A stretch of 51,360 bases of DNA from Candidatus Heimdallarchaeota archaeon (GTDB taxonomy: Archaea; Asgardarchaeota; Heimdallarchaeia; Heimdallarchaeales; Kariarchaeaceae): the NCBI GenBank assembly GCA_029882335.1, contig JAOUKW010000001.1, forward strand, positions 1 through 51,360, in the 5' to 3' direction. Below, one piece after another: positions 25,891-35,055 of this stretch; positions within the stretch are counted from its first letter, which is position 1; every line of letters begins with the position of its first letter. A program made the translations under genes and the position numbers. The notes beneath the pieces were generated by a model. That model had not been told where the DNA came from and did no database searches. It worked only from the letters and a program-made list of their open reading frames with translations.

Positions 25891-27294
25891 ATGGAACAAT
25901 ATTCTGATATCGGTCTGATTGGATTAGCTGTAATGGGTCAAAATTTAGTTTTAAATATTAATGATAATGGTTATTCTGTCTCTGTATATAATAGAACACA
26001 TGAAAAAACAAAATCATTTATTAAAAATAATTCAGATAGAAAAACCATTTATGGTTTTGATGATGTTTCTTCATTTATCGACTCTCTAAAATCCCCTAAA
26101 TTAATCATCATGATGATAAAATCAGGTAAACCCGTTGATGATTTAATAGAGGAGCTCATACCATTATTAAAAGGAAATGATATCTTGATTGATGGAGGAA
26201 ATTCTTATTATAAAGATACTGAACGAAGAGAAATATATTCATCAACTTTTGGTATTCAGTATTTGGGAGTTGGAATTTCTGGAGGTGAAGAAGGTGCTAG
26301 ATTTGGGCCTTCTATTATGCCTGGTGGAAATATAGGAGCATGGAACATTGTAAAAAAAATTTTATTTGATATTTCTGCGAAAATTGAGGAAGAGCCGTGC
26401 TGTGCATTCATTGGTCGCGGTGGGTCTGGTCATTATGTCAAAATGGTTCATAATGGTATTGAATATGGTGATATGCAACTAATCAGTGAGATATACAATA
26501 TTATGAAAGTTGGGATGAATATACCCAATCCGGAGATGAGTAAAATATTTAATAATTGGAATAATGGAAAATTGAATTCATATTTAATTGAAATTACGTC
26601 GAAAATTTTGAATCATAAAGATGAAAATGGAAGTTTTGTTGTTGATTCTATATTAGATAAAGCAGAACAAAAAGGAACTGGAAGATGGACTGCTATTTCA
26701 AGTCTAGAATTCGGTATTCCATTAAATTTAATTACAGAATCAGTTTACCAAAGAAGTATTTCATCTCTTAAATCCCTACGAACAAATCTCTCTCAATTAT
26801 ATACTGAGGACACAGGAAAATTGGAACAAAATGATGATATTATCATTCATCTCCAGAACGCATTATATGTTTCTAAAATAATATCCTATAGTCAAGGGTT
26901 TCATCTTCTACGTGAAGCCTCTGAAAACTATAAATGGAATTTAAAATTTGATGAAATTGCATCAATTTGGAGAGGTGGTTGCATTATTAGATCTGGTTTT
27001 TTAAGTAAAATTTCTGATTCTTATAAAGAAAATCCTGAATTAGTACATTTATTTAGTTCTTCTAAATTTTATAATGAAATTTTAAATAATATTGAATCAT
27101 TACGATTGATCGTGACTACTGCTATAAATTTGAGAATACCTGTTCCCGGTCTTTGTTCAGCTTTAATGTATTTTGAATCAATAAAATCTAAAAAATTACC
27201 TGCTAATTTAATTCAAGCTCAAAGGGATTTCTTCGGAGCTCATGGATATCAAGATCTATCTACATTGATTTATACGCATACTAAATGGTATTAA
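25891..27294 (+). CDS. gnd: 6-phosphogluconate dehydrogenase (decarboxylating)
   Basis: Oxidises 6-phosphogluconate to ribulose 5-phosphate and CO2 with NADP reduction. The 467-residue length is the full classical type. The N-terminal dinucleotide site is IGLIGLAVMGQNL (8-20). Catalytic motifs are present: LIDGGNSYYKDTERR near 100-115, GISGGEEGARFGPSIMPGG near 129-147, and KMVHNGIEYGDMQLI near 184-198 with the catalytic Lys and Asn. The C-terminal domain is complete, ending in HGYQDL-type sequence. It is tail to tail with zwf, overlapping by 4 bases, so the two steps of the oxidative branch are adjacent but on opposite strands. Both resemble bacterial/eukaryotic enzymes; most archaea lack them. 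Confidence 0.95.
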   Translation: MEQYSDIGLIGLAVMGQNLVLNINDNGYSVSVYNRTHEKTKSFIKNNSDRKTIYGFDDVSSFIDSLKSPKLIIMMIKSGKPVDDLIEELIPLLKGNDILIDGGNSYYKDTERREIYSSTFGIQYLGVGISGGEEGARFGPSIMPGGNIGAWNIVKKILFDISAKIEEEPCCAFIGRGGSGHYVKMVHNGIEYGDMQLISEIYNIMKVGMNIPNPEMSKIFNNWNNGKLNSYLIEITSKILNHKDENGSFVVDSILDKAEQKGTGRWTAISSLEFGIPLNLITESVYQRSISSLKSLRTNLSQLYTEDTGKLEQNDDIIIHLQNALYVSKIISYSQGFHLLREASENYKWNLKFDEIASIWRGGCIIRSGFLSKISDSYKENPELVHLFSSSKFYNEILNNIESLRLIVTTAINLRIPVPGLCSALMYFESIKSKKLPANLIQAQRDFFGAHGYQDLSTLIYTHTKWY

Positions 27295-28832
27295 AGTTTG
27301 TTCCAAGCTCTTCCGTCCTTTTTGATAAACTCATTTGCTAAATCTGGTCCATGTGTTCCTGCGGGGTAATTAGGAAAAGGATCAGGTAGTAATCCATTCA
27401 TTATTTTCTTATCCACCTCTTTCCAATATTTGATAATTGGATCAACAATTGACCACATTTCAATAATCTCATCAAATCTAATAAATAATGTTGAATCTCC
27501 TCTCATTGTGTCAACTAATAATCTTTCATATGCTTTTGGTTCTTTTATTTTTGCTTTCCCACCGAGGTCGAGATTTATTGGTTCGACTTCAGTTAATAGT
27601 CCCGCTGGTTTCCATCCTAGAGTAATATTAATACCTGCTCTAGGTTGTATTTCTAATTGGATTGTGTTTGGTATTGGGAGCTGTTTGCTTAAAATCATTG
27701 GTATGTGCGAATCATTAACTTTCTTCAATTGAATGAAAATTTCTGTTTTTCTAGTGGACATTCTTTTCCCAGTTCGTAAATAAAATGGGACATCTCTCCA
27801 TCTATAATTATCTATAAAGAGTTTCACTACAGCGAATGTCTCTACAAGTGAATCTATTGGTACACCATCTTCATTTCGGTACGTAACAGTGAGATTTGAA
27901 TTAACAATTCCCTCACTATATTGTCCTCTTACGGTATTTTTCTGTATTTCATCTCCGTTATATCTCCTGATTGAATTAAGGAGTTTGACTTTTTCATCTC
28001 GAATTAATTCTGGTTCTAGTGATCGGGGGTGTTCCATAGTAAGAAATGCCAAAATTTGTAACATATGGGACTGGACCATATCTCTTACAACTCCAGTCTG
28101 TTCAAAGAAATCAACTCTTCCCTCAACCCCTACAGTTTCAAAGGTAGTAATTTGAATATGGTCGATAAATTCACGATTCCAAAGTGGTTGAAAAATTAAA
28201 TTTGACATTCTAAATACCAGAATATTTTGAACTGCTTCTTTTCCTAAGAAATGATCTACTCTATATATTTGTGTTTCATTGAAATTTGTTCGAATTAAAT
28301 TATTTAATTCTTTCGCTGAATTCAAATCCAAGCCAAATGGTTTCTCAATTATAATTCTTGTCCAACTCGGGAGATGGTTGATGTTTAGTTTAAATTTAGA
28401 TAATTTCATAATTAAAAGGGTGAAATGACTTGGATTTGTTGCAAAATAGAATAACCTATTCGATTTTTCATTCCATTCCTTCTCAATTGCTTCGATTTTA
28501 TTTTTTATAAGTAAAAACGTATCTTCATCATTATAATTAGCTCTAATTGAATGTAAGTTTAATTTTATTGGATTCCAATATTTATCTTCCATTTTATGAC
28601 TACAATATTGTCTTACTCTTAATTGCATCTCTGTTTTAAACTCATTATTTAGAGGAATTCGTCTACCCAAACCGATTATTTTAAAATTCTTTGGCAACAA
28701 TTCTTCCCTAGATAGATGATAAATTGCTGGTAATAATTTTCGACGTGTTAAATCTCCAGAGGCTCCGAAAATAATTATTATTGTATTTTCAGGTATTTCA
28801 TGAGATCGAGGTGCTTTTTGAATACTGCTCAA
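27291..28832 (-). CDS. zwf: Glucose-6-phosphate 1-dehydrogenase
   Basis: Oxidises glucose 6-phosphate to 6-phosphogluconolactone. 513 residues with FGASGDLTRRKLLPAIY (about 23-39) as the dinucleotide-binding loop, IIEKPFGLD (about 163-171) and the substrate-binding RVDHFLGKEAVQN segment (about 196-208) containing the catalytic His. The C-terminal domain includes the conserved FYLRTGKRM stretch. It is complete. A 6-phosphogluconolactonase is not in the window, though the lactone can also hydrolyse spontaneously. The start used is TTG at 28830-28832. Confidence 0.95.
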   Translation of the reverse strand: MSSIQKAPRSHEIPENTIIIIFGASGDLTRRKLLPAIYHLSREELLPKNFKIIGLGRRIPLNNEFKTEMQLRVRQYCSHKMEDKYWNPIKLNLHSIRANYNDEDTFLLIKNKIEAIEKEWNEKSNRLFYFATNPSHFTLLIMKLSKFKLNINHLPSWTRIIIEKPFGLDLNSAKELNNLIRTNFNETQIYRVDHFLGKEAVQNILVFRMSNLIFQPLWNREFIDHIQITTFETVGVEGRVDFFEQTGVVRDMVQSHMLQILAFLTMEHPRSLEPELIRDEKVKLLNSIRRYNGDEIQKNTVRGQYSEGIVNSNLTVTYRNEDGVPIDSLVETFAVVKLFIDNYRWRDVPFYLRTGKRMSTRKTEIFIQLKKVNDSHIPMILSKQLPIPNTIQLEIQPRAGINITLGWKPAGLLTEVEPINLDLGGKAKIKEPKAYERLLVDTMRGDSTLFIRFDEIIEMWSIVDPIIKYWKEVDKKIMNGLLPDPFPNYPAGTHGPDLANEFIKKDGRAWNKL

Positions 28833-28920
28833 TATATCTCATTTTACGATTCTCATCATGTTTTTTGAAATATTGTGTGAAATAATTAATGAATTAATAA
28901 AAATTCATCACAATTTATTC

Positions 28921-30114
28921 TTATTCCCAAATACTAGAAATTTCATTTTTTTGAAGATGAATTGATGATATTTCTTGGCCATCATTCATAATATTTTGAA
29001 GATTCAAATTATATGGGCTTGTTACTCCACTTAAAATGGTTGTAACTTGTATTTTATCTTCTAAGGACTTATCAATATGAGTACCCCAAATTATCTCACT
29101 ATCCTCACTCATTTCCTGTGAAATCGATTGTACACATTTTCTAACTTCTTCTAAAGATAATGATGGACCACCCGATATATTAATCAATGCTGCCTTACAA
29201 TCCATAATTTGAATATCTAGGAGTGAGTTGCTTAAACTTTCTCTAAGTGCATCTTCAATTCTATTTTCTCCTTCTCCTTCTCCCATACCTATAACTGAAG
29301 TACCTCCTCTTTTGAGAATTTGTCTTATGTCCGCAAAATCTACATTCACATACGCTGGAGTCAAAATTAGATTCACTATACCTTTTACCGCTCTTACTAA
29401 GATCTCATCTGCAACTTTAAATGCCAGTGAAATCGGTAAATCAGGTACTAAATGCATTAACTTTTCATTTGGAATTACTATTACTGTATCACACGCCTTG
29501 AAAAATTCATTTAGTCCTGTCAATGAATGTTTAGCTCGAATTTCTCCTTCCATTTCAAAAGGAAGCGTACATACACCTACAACTAATGCTCCTGATTTTT
29601 TAGCAATTTGTGCTATTATAGGTGCTGCTCCTGTACCAGTACCACCACCCATACCTGTAGTTACAAAAACCATATCTGAACCATTTACAACAGGTTTAAT
29701 TACTTCTACACTTTCCTCTGCTGCTGCCTTTCCAATTACAGGATCGTTTCCCGCACCTAAACCTTCTGTTAAATTTAATCCTAGAAGAACTTTATCATCA
29801 CTTTTTATATCTCTAAGGTGAATTGCATCTGTGTTTGCACCCACAGTCAAAACTCCTTTGAATTCAGATAGATGTAATCGATTAATTGCATTACATCCAG
29901 CACCACCAACTCCTATAGCTACGATTCTATTCTTATTTTTTTTAATTAATGAATCCAACAATTTGTCAACTTCAGATGATCCAGTTGAACTCAAGGAATT
30001 ATTTGTACTAGAATAATTTACACTATTTTTATTATTCAAATAAAAAGTATTCTGTGAAATTTCTTCCATTTCTTCATCTAAAGTGTCTAGCAAATTCTTT
30101 ATACTATTTGTCAT
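28921..30114 (-). CDS. ftsZ: Cell-division protein FtsZ
   Basis: Tubulin-like GTPase that forms the division ring. 397 residues. Nucleotide-binding motifs: IGVGGAGCNAINRL (67-80), NTDAIHL (94-100) and the tubulin signature GGGTGTG (156-162). The T7 catalytic loop is NVDFADI (257-263). The N-terminal extension of about 60 residues before the GTPase core is long and rich in Ser, Asn and Glu (a region with many TNNS-like repeats). The C-terminal tail after 350 is short. Start ATG. It is followed on the same strand by nothing close; NOG1 lies 57 bases upstream on the same strand, so the two may be co-transcribed. Confidence 0.96.
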   Translation of the reverse strand: MTNSIKNLLDTLDEEMEEISQNTFYLNNKNSVNYSSTNNSLSSTGSSEVDKLLDSLIKKNKNRIVAIGVGGAGCNAINRLHLSEFKGVLTVGANTDAIHLRDIKSDDKVLLGLNLTEGLGAGNDPVIGKAAAEESVEVIKPVVNGSDMVFVTTGMGGGTGTGAAPIIAQIAKKSGALVVGVCTLPFEMEGEIRAKHSLTGLNEFFKACDTVIVIPNEKLMHLVPDLPISLAFKVADEILVRAVKGIVNLILTPAYVNVDFADIRQILKRGGTSVIGMGEGEGENRIEDALRESLSNSLLDIQIMDCKAALINISGGPSLSLEEVRKCVQSISQEMSEDSEIIWGTHIDKSLEDKIQVTTILSGVTSPYNLNLQNIMNDGQEISSIHLQKNEISSIWE

Positions 30115-30171
30115 ACAAATAATTATTAATTTAATTGATATATACTAGAGTAATACTGAGAGGATATTGTA

Positions 30172-31302
30172 TTAATACTCTCTTTGTTCCCAGATTGGAT
30201 CATCTTCAATGGGCAATTGATCTTCCGCGATAATGGGTTTTGATAACTGTTTAAATTTATTAGATTTAATTATTTTTTGCATTATTGTTTTTTCAACAAA
30301 ATCGATTAAATCAGTGATTCCTTCTTTAGAATTTGAATTAAAAAGAATTAACCTTTCATTATCTGCTATTATATTCTCTAATACCAATTGATGCTGTATT
30401 TTATCAACTATTTCAGATCCCACAAGGTCTGATTTTGAAATTGCCACCTTAAATTCTGATGATGCATAAAATTGTTTGATTTCCCTAATTAAATTTAATT
30501 GTGCGTTTAAACTTTCGTTATCATTTTTTAGTGGATCAATGAAGAAAAGGATAAGATCTGCTAGATGTCGTATTGCAATTAATGCTTGTTTTTCGATACT
30601 GTTTCTTTCAGATAATGGTCTATCTAATATTCCAGGTGTATCGACAAATTGAATACTGAGTAAATTAACCTTTCTATGACCAAATAATAATTTTTTTGTT
30701 GTAAATGGATAAGAGGCAACTTGAGGTTTACCTGAAGTAGATTGTCTTATAAAAGATGATTTTCCTGCATTCGGAATTCCAGTTATAACTACTGTTGGTG
30801 AAGTAGGATCAAAACCAGGGAAATTAATTAATATTTGTTTTGAACTGTTTAAAAAACTGAATGTATTTTCCAATTTTTTGATAAAACTAGCATATCTTCC
30901 AAATGCAATTTTTCGTAACTGAGTTATTTCTTTAGGATTATTTGAACCTAAAATTTGATCGTTTAATTCTTGGGCGATACTTCTTATATGGTCATTAATT
31001 CCATGAACTCTCCCAATGGCTTCTTTGAGTTTATCAATACCTACTAGTATGTCGGTTAATTCATAATAAAATGGATGAATTAAATTTAAAGATGGAAAAC
31101 TTTCAATTAGATTTGTTATTCGATCAACAATTACATTACCCACAGTATTAATTCTATTCATCTCTAGTGTTTTTTTTCTTTCCAAATATTCCCTTGCATT
31201 AGAGGGTTTGATCTTCATAGCTTTGTTAAATGCAATATCAATTAATTTTTCTGATGATTCGATAGTTTTGATAAAATCAAATGGATTGGAAGAATTATAC
31301 AA
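30172..31302 (-). CDS. NOG1-type GTPase, large-subunit ribosome assembly
   Basis: 376 residues. A helical N-terminal domain (1-165) with the NOG1 pattern (FVRK-like basic helices, LHPFYYEL near 75-82, KEAIGRVH near 93-100) precedes an Obg-type GTPase: P-loop GIPNAGKSS (175-183), DTPGILDRP (221-229) and an SKSDL base-recognition segment late in the domain. Its N-terminal domain and GTPase order distinguish it from DRG at 48439-49554. In eukaryotes NOG1 binds the 60S peptidyl-transferase region during assembly. Here it would act on the 23S particle whose helix 89 carries the insertion described above. TTG start. Confidence 0.85.
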   Translation of the reverse strand: MYNSSNPFDFIKTIESSEKLIDIAFNKAMKIKPSNAREYLERKKTLEMNRINTVGNVIVDRITNLIESFPSLNLIHPFYYELTDILVGIDKLKEAIGRVHGINDHIRSIAQELNDQILGSNNPKEITQLRKIAFGRYASFIKKLENTFSFLNSSKQILINFPGFDPTSPTVVITGIPNAGKSSFIRQSTSGKPQVASYPFTTKKLLFGHRKVNLLSIQFVDTPGILDRPLSERNSIEKQALIAIRHLADLILFFIDPLKNDNESLNAQLNLIREIKQFYASSEFKVAISKSDLVGSEIVDKIQHQLVLENIIADNERLILFNSNSKEGITDLIDFVEKTIMQKIIKSNKFKQLSKPIIAEDQLPIEDDPIWEQREY

Positions 31303-31374
31303 TATCTATCTATTATCCTTGTTATTTATGATATATTGTATTCAAAACACAAATTTTTATGAATTTTGAATAAA

Positions 31375-31665
31375 TTATAGGAAGTTATAATTTTCGATAA
31401 TATTACCAATACAATACAGGAGAAAAAAACAAAATGGGATTTTAATTCTTATTGGACTGTTTTTTATATGGGTTTTTGAAATATAAAGAATCAGTCCAAT
31501 TAAAGCACTAATTTTTAACATAGGGGAGAGATAAATATATGTAAGCAAAAGAAGAAAATTTACAAACTCAATAAAATCAGTCATACATACTATTGAAAAA
31601 TTACTATTTAACATTCTAATATAATCAACGATAGAAATAATCAAAATAATAAGAAAGCTAATCAT
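31375..31665 (-). CDS. Possible small membrane protein, 96 aa
   Basis: A short, very hydrophobic frame with three probable membrane segments (about 2-18, 30-48 and 50-64) and a C-terminal one (75-90). It fills the gap between NOG1 and the divergent S10 gene, on the NOG1 strand. No family is recognised, and AT-rich DNA readily produces hydrophobic frames of this size, so it may be spurious. The absence of any alternative gene in this 420-base gap is the main support. Confidence 0.35.
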   Translation of the reverse strand: MISFLIILIISIVDYIRMLNSNFSIVCMTDFIEFVNFLLLLTYIYLSPMLKISALIGLILYISKTHIKNSPIRIKIPFCFFLLYCIGNIIENYNFL

Positions 31666-31723
31666 TCCGTATCAAAAGTTTAAAAATATAATAAAAGAAT
31701 AAGAAAATGAAGAAGGCAATATA

Positions 31724-32032
31724 ATGGTACAGAGAGCAAGAATTCGATTATTAAGTACATCAGTAAAATCTCTGACAAATATCTGTGATGAATTAAATAA
31801 TATCTCTGATAAAGCAGGTATTCGTATGAAAGGACCAATTCCTTTCCCAACAAGAAAAGTCATCATACCTGTTAGAAAATCACCATGTGGTAATGGAACT
31901 CAAACATGGGAGCACTATGAGATGAAAATTCACAAGCGTTTGATAGATCTAGATGCAGATGAAAAGGCAATGCACTTGCTGATGCGTCTAAACGTACCTG
32001 ATGATATCAGAATTGAAGTTGAATTAGCTTGA
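31724..32032 (+). CDS. rps10: 30S ribosomal protein uS10
   Basis: The 102-residue protein aligns with archaeal/eukaryotic uS10 (S20e) along its whole length: RARIRLLSTSVKSL at the start, GPIPFPTRKV (about 37-46), the HYEMKIHKRLIDL segment (about 64-76) and a final VEL strand. ATG start. It is not followed by elongation factor 1 alpha or by the usual S12/S7 cluster, but by eL14 and Cbf5 84 bases downstream. Confidence 0.95.
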   Translation: MVQRARIRLLSTSVKSLTNICDELNNISDKAGIRMKGPIPFPTRKVIIPVRKSPCGNGTQTWEHYEMKIHKRLIDLDADEKAMHLLMRLNVPDDIRIEVELA

Positions 32033-32116
32033 AAAATATTCAAGTTATTTGGTATCTATCTAGATTTTATTATATGGCTTCGATTTAAATAACATATATA
32101 AAAAGGAAGTTAACTT

Positions 32117-32392
32117 ATGAGTGCAATATCCGTTGGAAGAATAGTTGTAAAAGTAATGGGACGAGAATCCGGTAAAAAAGCTATAGTAACAAAAATAATT
32201 GATAAAAATTTTGTTGAGATTTCAGGTCCATTTGATTTATCTGGAATCAAAAGACGAAGAGTAAATATGTCTCATATTGAACCTACAAACTTAAGTATTG
32301 ATATTAAGAAGGTAGCTGATGATGATGCCAAAATAAAAAGTTTGGTAGAGAAAGATCAACAAATAAAAGAAGCTTTACTTGAAAAAATTTGA
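32117..32392 (+). CDS. rpl14e: 50S ribosomal protein eL14
   Basis: 91 residues beginning with the SH3-like KOW fold typical of archaeal eL14 (ISVGRIVVKVMGRESGKKAIV, about 4-24), then DKNFVEISGP and KRRRVNMSHIEPT. The C-terminal helix is acidic/basic. In many archaea this gene lies just before cbf5, as here; the cbf5 start overlaps its last 14 bases. Confidence 0.93.
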   Translation: MSAISVGRIVVKVMGRESGKKAIVTKIIDKNFVEISGPFDLSGIKRRRVNMSHIEPTNLSIDIKKVADDDAKIKSLVEKDQQIKEALLEKI

Positions 32393-33368
32393 TCATCTAA
32401 TGATAAAACTCCCTGAAGATTTTGTAATTATAGATAATACAGATATATCCAATACATTTGGTATTTATCCTGATGATCGTCAAATCAATGATTATATTGA
32501 TTATGGAATAATTTTATTAGATAAACCTGCAGGACCGACTTCTCATGAAGTAGTTGCAATCGTAAAAAAGATATTGTCTTTAAAGAGAGCTGGACATTCG
32601 GGTACTCTAGATCCAAATGTCACGGGTGTTCTACCAATTGCTTTATCAAATTCCACAAAAATTCTTGCATCATTATTGAAATCCAATAAAAAATATATCT
32701 GTAAAATGATAAACGCAAAAACTTTTTCATTAGATCTGTGGAATTCTAAATTTCAGGAATATGAAAGAGAGATTTATCAAATGCCTCCTTTGAAATCAAA
32801 TGTAGTTAAGAAATTAAGGAAAAGGACTATCTTTCAGTTGAAATTAATTGAAATGGATGCTAATGATAATATACTTTTTGAGGTAACCTCAGAAGCGGGT
32901 ACATACATTAGAACACTATGTATAGATTTGGGTCGTTCAATTGGTTCAAGTTCATTTATGGGTGAATTAAGACGAATACAATCAGGTCCATTTATTGAGA
33001 ACGAGTTAAAATCTTTACATCAACTATTTGATGCTTGGTCTATATATCAGGAAAATAAAAATGAAATAGTATTAAGAGAAATAATTCAACCAATCGAAAT
33101 ATTGATTCAATTTAATGCTACAGTGATGATAAAAACAATGTATGTCAATTTAGTTTGCCATGGAGTAAATATCTTAAAAAAATCAATAATGGGTACAACA
33201 GAATTTAATGAAAATTCCTTAATCTGCTTGATTTCCTCCAAACATGAATTAATCGGAATTGGTAACGCCCTTATAAACTCGTCTGAAATCGAGAAAATGA
33301 ATGATGATTCAATTGTTATAAAGCCATACAAGATAATTATGAACCGTGATTTATATCCTAGATTTTAA
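32379..33368 (+). CDS. cbf5: Pseudouridine synthase Cbf5 (dyskerin/TruB family)
   Basis: Catalytic subunit of H/ACA ribonucleoproteins, which also modifies tRNA U55 independently. 329 residues. The catalytic Asp is D78 in HSGTLDPNVTGVLP (73-86). The preceding segment GIILLDKPAGPTSHE (43-57) and the later TYIRTLCIDLG motif fit TruB/Cbf5. The C-terminal PUA domain occupies about 245-325. The region between 107 and 125 is slightly compressed compared with other Cbf5 proteins. It overlaps eL14 by 14 bases and the convergent cytidine deaminase gene by 11. Confidence 0.93.
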   Translation: MKKFDHLMIKLPEDFVIIDNTDISNTFGIYPDDRQINDYIDYGIILLDKPAGPTSHEVVAIVKKILSLKRAGHSGTLDPNVTGVLPIALSNSTKILASLLKSNKKYICKMINAKTFSLDLWNSKFQEYEREIYQMPPLKSNVVKKLRKRTIFQLKLIEMDANDNILFEVTSEAGTYIRTLCIDLGRSIGSSSFMGELRRIQSGPFIENELKSLHQLFDAWSIYQENKNEIVLREIIQPIEILIQFNATVMIKTMYVNLVCHGVNILKKSIMGTTEFNENSLICLISSKHELIGIGNALINSSEIEKMNDDSIVIKPYKIIMNRDLYPRF

Positions 33369-33744
33369 ATTTAAAGGGAATTGGTAATAAATCAGGTAGG
33401 GTAAATGTATGATATTTTCCAGTTGCATTGTACAAATGTATTTTAATATTTTCATCAAAAAACTCACTCATAACCTGTAAGCAAATTCCACACGGTTTAA
33501 TAATTCCCTCACCAGACGATATGACTACCATTTCAACAAATTCTCTTTCATCCGCACAAATAGCATTAAAAATAGCAGATCTTTCTGCGCAATTTGTTGC
33601 AGCATATGAACTATTTTCAATATTAGTACCAATGTAAATATTCCCTGATTTTAATATGACAGCACAACCCACCTTAAATTTAGAATAAGGACTATAAGAT
33701 AAGGACATGGCATATTTAGCTCGTTCGAATAATTGCTGACTCAT
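33358..33744 (-). CDS. cdd: Cytidine deaminase
   Basis: A 128-residue homotetrameric-type enzyme that hydrolyses cytidine to uridine in pyrimidine salvage. Zinc ligands and the catalytic Glu are in NCAERSAI (51-58: C52, E54) and PCGICLQVM (84-92: C85, C88). The substrate-binding NIENSSY segment (41-47) is intact. The length is typical of the small form. The gene is alone on the minus strand. Confidence 0.93.
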   Translation of the reverse strand: MSQQLFERAKYAMSLSYSPYSKFKVGCAVILKSGNIYIGTNIENSSYAATNCAERSAIFNAICADEREFVEMVVISSGEGIIKPCGICLQVMSEFFDENIKIHLYNATGKYHTFTLPDLLPIPFKFKI

Positions 33745-34024
33745 AAAAACACTGTATTCACTGAATTTAAATAACTGTTTAACATTTCACATTTGTTTCA
33801 ATCTTTGGTATATCAATTTTGTCAAGAACAATCATTATTCCAAATTAAATCTAACTCAATTTTTAATTTATTTTGTTACCAAATATATAAAATCTCTCTT
33901 GAATTTAATATTTGAAAATTACAAATTTGCAATGAATTTTTTTGAAAAAATATTTATCAATAATGTATAAATAATATTTTCTCAATAAAAGAAGTTTTTT
34001 ATTACGATTATAAATTAAAATTAT
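33745..34024. promoter_or_regulatory. Intergenic promoter region between cytidine deaminase and Sec61 beta
   Basis: A 280-base AT-rich gap between divergent genes with no gene-like frame. TATAAATA at 33966-33973, about 55 bases before the Sec61 beta ATG, is a good TATA candidate. The other end, near 33770, would hold the deaminase promoter. Confidence 0.4.
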
Positions 34025-34213
34025 ATGTCTTTAAGGCAGAAAAAAACCAAAAAAGAAAGTGCTCCTATGCCATCAACTGGAGCAGGATTAATGAGATATT
34101 TTGATGAAGATTTACCTGGAATTAAAATTGGACCAAAAGCAGTTGTCATTTTAAATTCAATCTTGATTTTTTTGGTTTTACTTGCACAATCTAGCTTTTC
34201 TCCATTTAGTTGA
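34025..34213 (+). CDS. secG: Protein translocase subunit Sec61 beta (SecG-type)
   Basis: 62 residues matching archaeal Sec61 beta: a basic N terminus (RQKKTKKES), the conserved APMPSTGAGLMRYFDED stretch (13-29), PGIKIGPKAVV (31-41) leading into one C-terminal membrane helix (about 40-58). It is the small, non-essential subunit of the SecY channel. The OSTC-like protein at 1149-1616 belongs to a family that docks on this translocon in eukaryotes. Confidence 0.93.
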   Translation: MSLRQKKTKKESAPMPSTGAGLMRYFDEDLPGIKIGPKAVVILNSILIFLVLLAQSSFSPFS

Positions 34214-34222
34214 TATATATTA
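34213..34222 (+). promoter_or_regulatory. TATA-like element upstream of tRNA-Pro
   Basis: ATATATATTA lies about 30-40 bases before the tRNA 5' end, at the standard distance for an archaeal promoter. It directly abuts the stop codon of Sec61 beta. Confidence 0.45.
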
Positions 34223-34252
34223 AAAATTGACGAAATTCTTGAGCATTGAAGA

Positions 34253-34326
34253 GACCTGATAGTGAAGCTTGGTATCATGATGCGTTCGGGACGCATTGAG
34301 CGTGGGTTCAAATCCCACTCAGGTCA
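34253..34326 (+). tRNA. tRNA-Pro (anticodon CGG)
   Basis: The acceptor GACCTGA pairs with TCAGGTC. The anticodon stem is ATGCG/CGCAT with loop TTCGGGA, giving CGG. The T arm is GTGGG TTCAAAT CCCAC. The D arm is short (GTGA with TCAT). The discriminator is A and CCA is not encoded. No intron is present. It lies 40 bases after Sec61 beta. Confidence 0.94.
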
Positions 34327-34386
34327 TATTTAATTGCAATTTGTTTTCATCTTATTAGTTTATTAATTAAAAGTACTATTAATTCC

Positions 34387-35055
34387 ATGATTAGTGAAGA
34401 TTTAATGTCTGTATTTATTGTTGAATTATTGGCTAGCATTATTGGGCTTTATTTGTTGAAAAAAGAGATTGTTTGCTTAATACCTACTATAAAGAAAATT
34501 CAAAGCTTATCACTTATTGGATTTCTAATTTCCCTCAATTTTGTTTACATTTTTAGAGTAATTGGAATAATTTCTGAAAATACTAATATTCGCCAGTTTG
34601 GTGCAGCACTCAGTGGATTATTTGCAGGTATGTTTTTAATAATTTGGGGCTCTATCAATATAAATATGTCAAAAAAAATAAAAATTATAAGTTTAATAAT
34701 TTTAATTTTGGGGATGTTGGTATTTATTATTGGTAGAATAACGCACATCCCATTCTTGCAAATAATTGGGATTGCATTTTTAGTGTTTTTGTCAAGCTTT
34801 ATTATAATCCGATTTTTTGTCTTTGTTTTTTCAAGTTCTCCATATGTACGAGCTAGACAACGAGTTTTATTGATTTCTCTAGGTTTTTTATTCTTAATTA
34901 TCCTAGATGGTTTTGGAATTATTTTTTTAGGTAATGGATTTTATTTTGTAGCGTCTATTCTTTTTCTCTTTGAAATACCATTTAGAATTTTGATGACAAT
35001 AGGTATAGAGCTTCCTATTAATATTCAAAATTATTTGAAAAGATTCATCCACTAG
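34387..35055 (+). CDS. Multi-pass membrane protein of unknown function, 222 aa
   Basis: About seven hydrophobic segments (roughly 8-24, 40-58, 70-88, 95-112, 118-138, 158-178, 182-200) with few charged residues and no recognised motif. There is no retinal-type Lys in the last segment, so it is not a rhodopsin. ATG start. Its 3' end overlaps the convergent zinc-ribbon gene by 11 bases. A transporter or sensor role is possible but unsupported. Confidence 0.55.
   Translation: MISEDLMSVFIVELLASIIGLYLLKKEIVCLIPTIKKIQSLSLIGFLISLNFVYIFRVIGIISENTNIRQFGAALSGLFAGMFLIIWGSININMSKKIKIISLIILILGMLVFIIGRITHIPFLQIIGIAFLVFLSSFIIIRFFVFVFSSSPYVRARQRVLLISLGFLFLIILDGFGIIFLGNGFYFVASILFLFEIPFRILMTIGIELPINIQNYLKRFIH

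Noticed and set aside
29228..29821. A 197-residue frame antisense to ftsZ
   Set aside because: It is a long shadow frame caused by the codon bias of FtsZ; the composition (Ser/Pro/Thr-rich) is typical of antisense frames.
33428..33637. A 69-residue plus-strand frame inside the cytidine deaminase gene
   Set aside because: It is antisense to the zinc-site region of a well-conserved enzyme and has no homology-like features.
34387..35055. A rhodopsin, because of the seven-segment layout
   Set aside because: There is no retinal-binding Lys in the last segment and no conserved helix C/F/G motifs.
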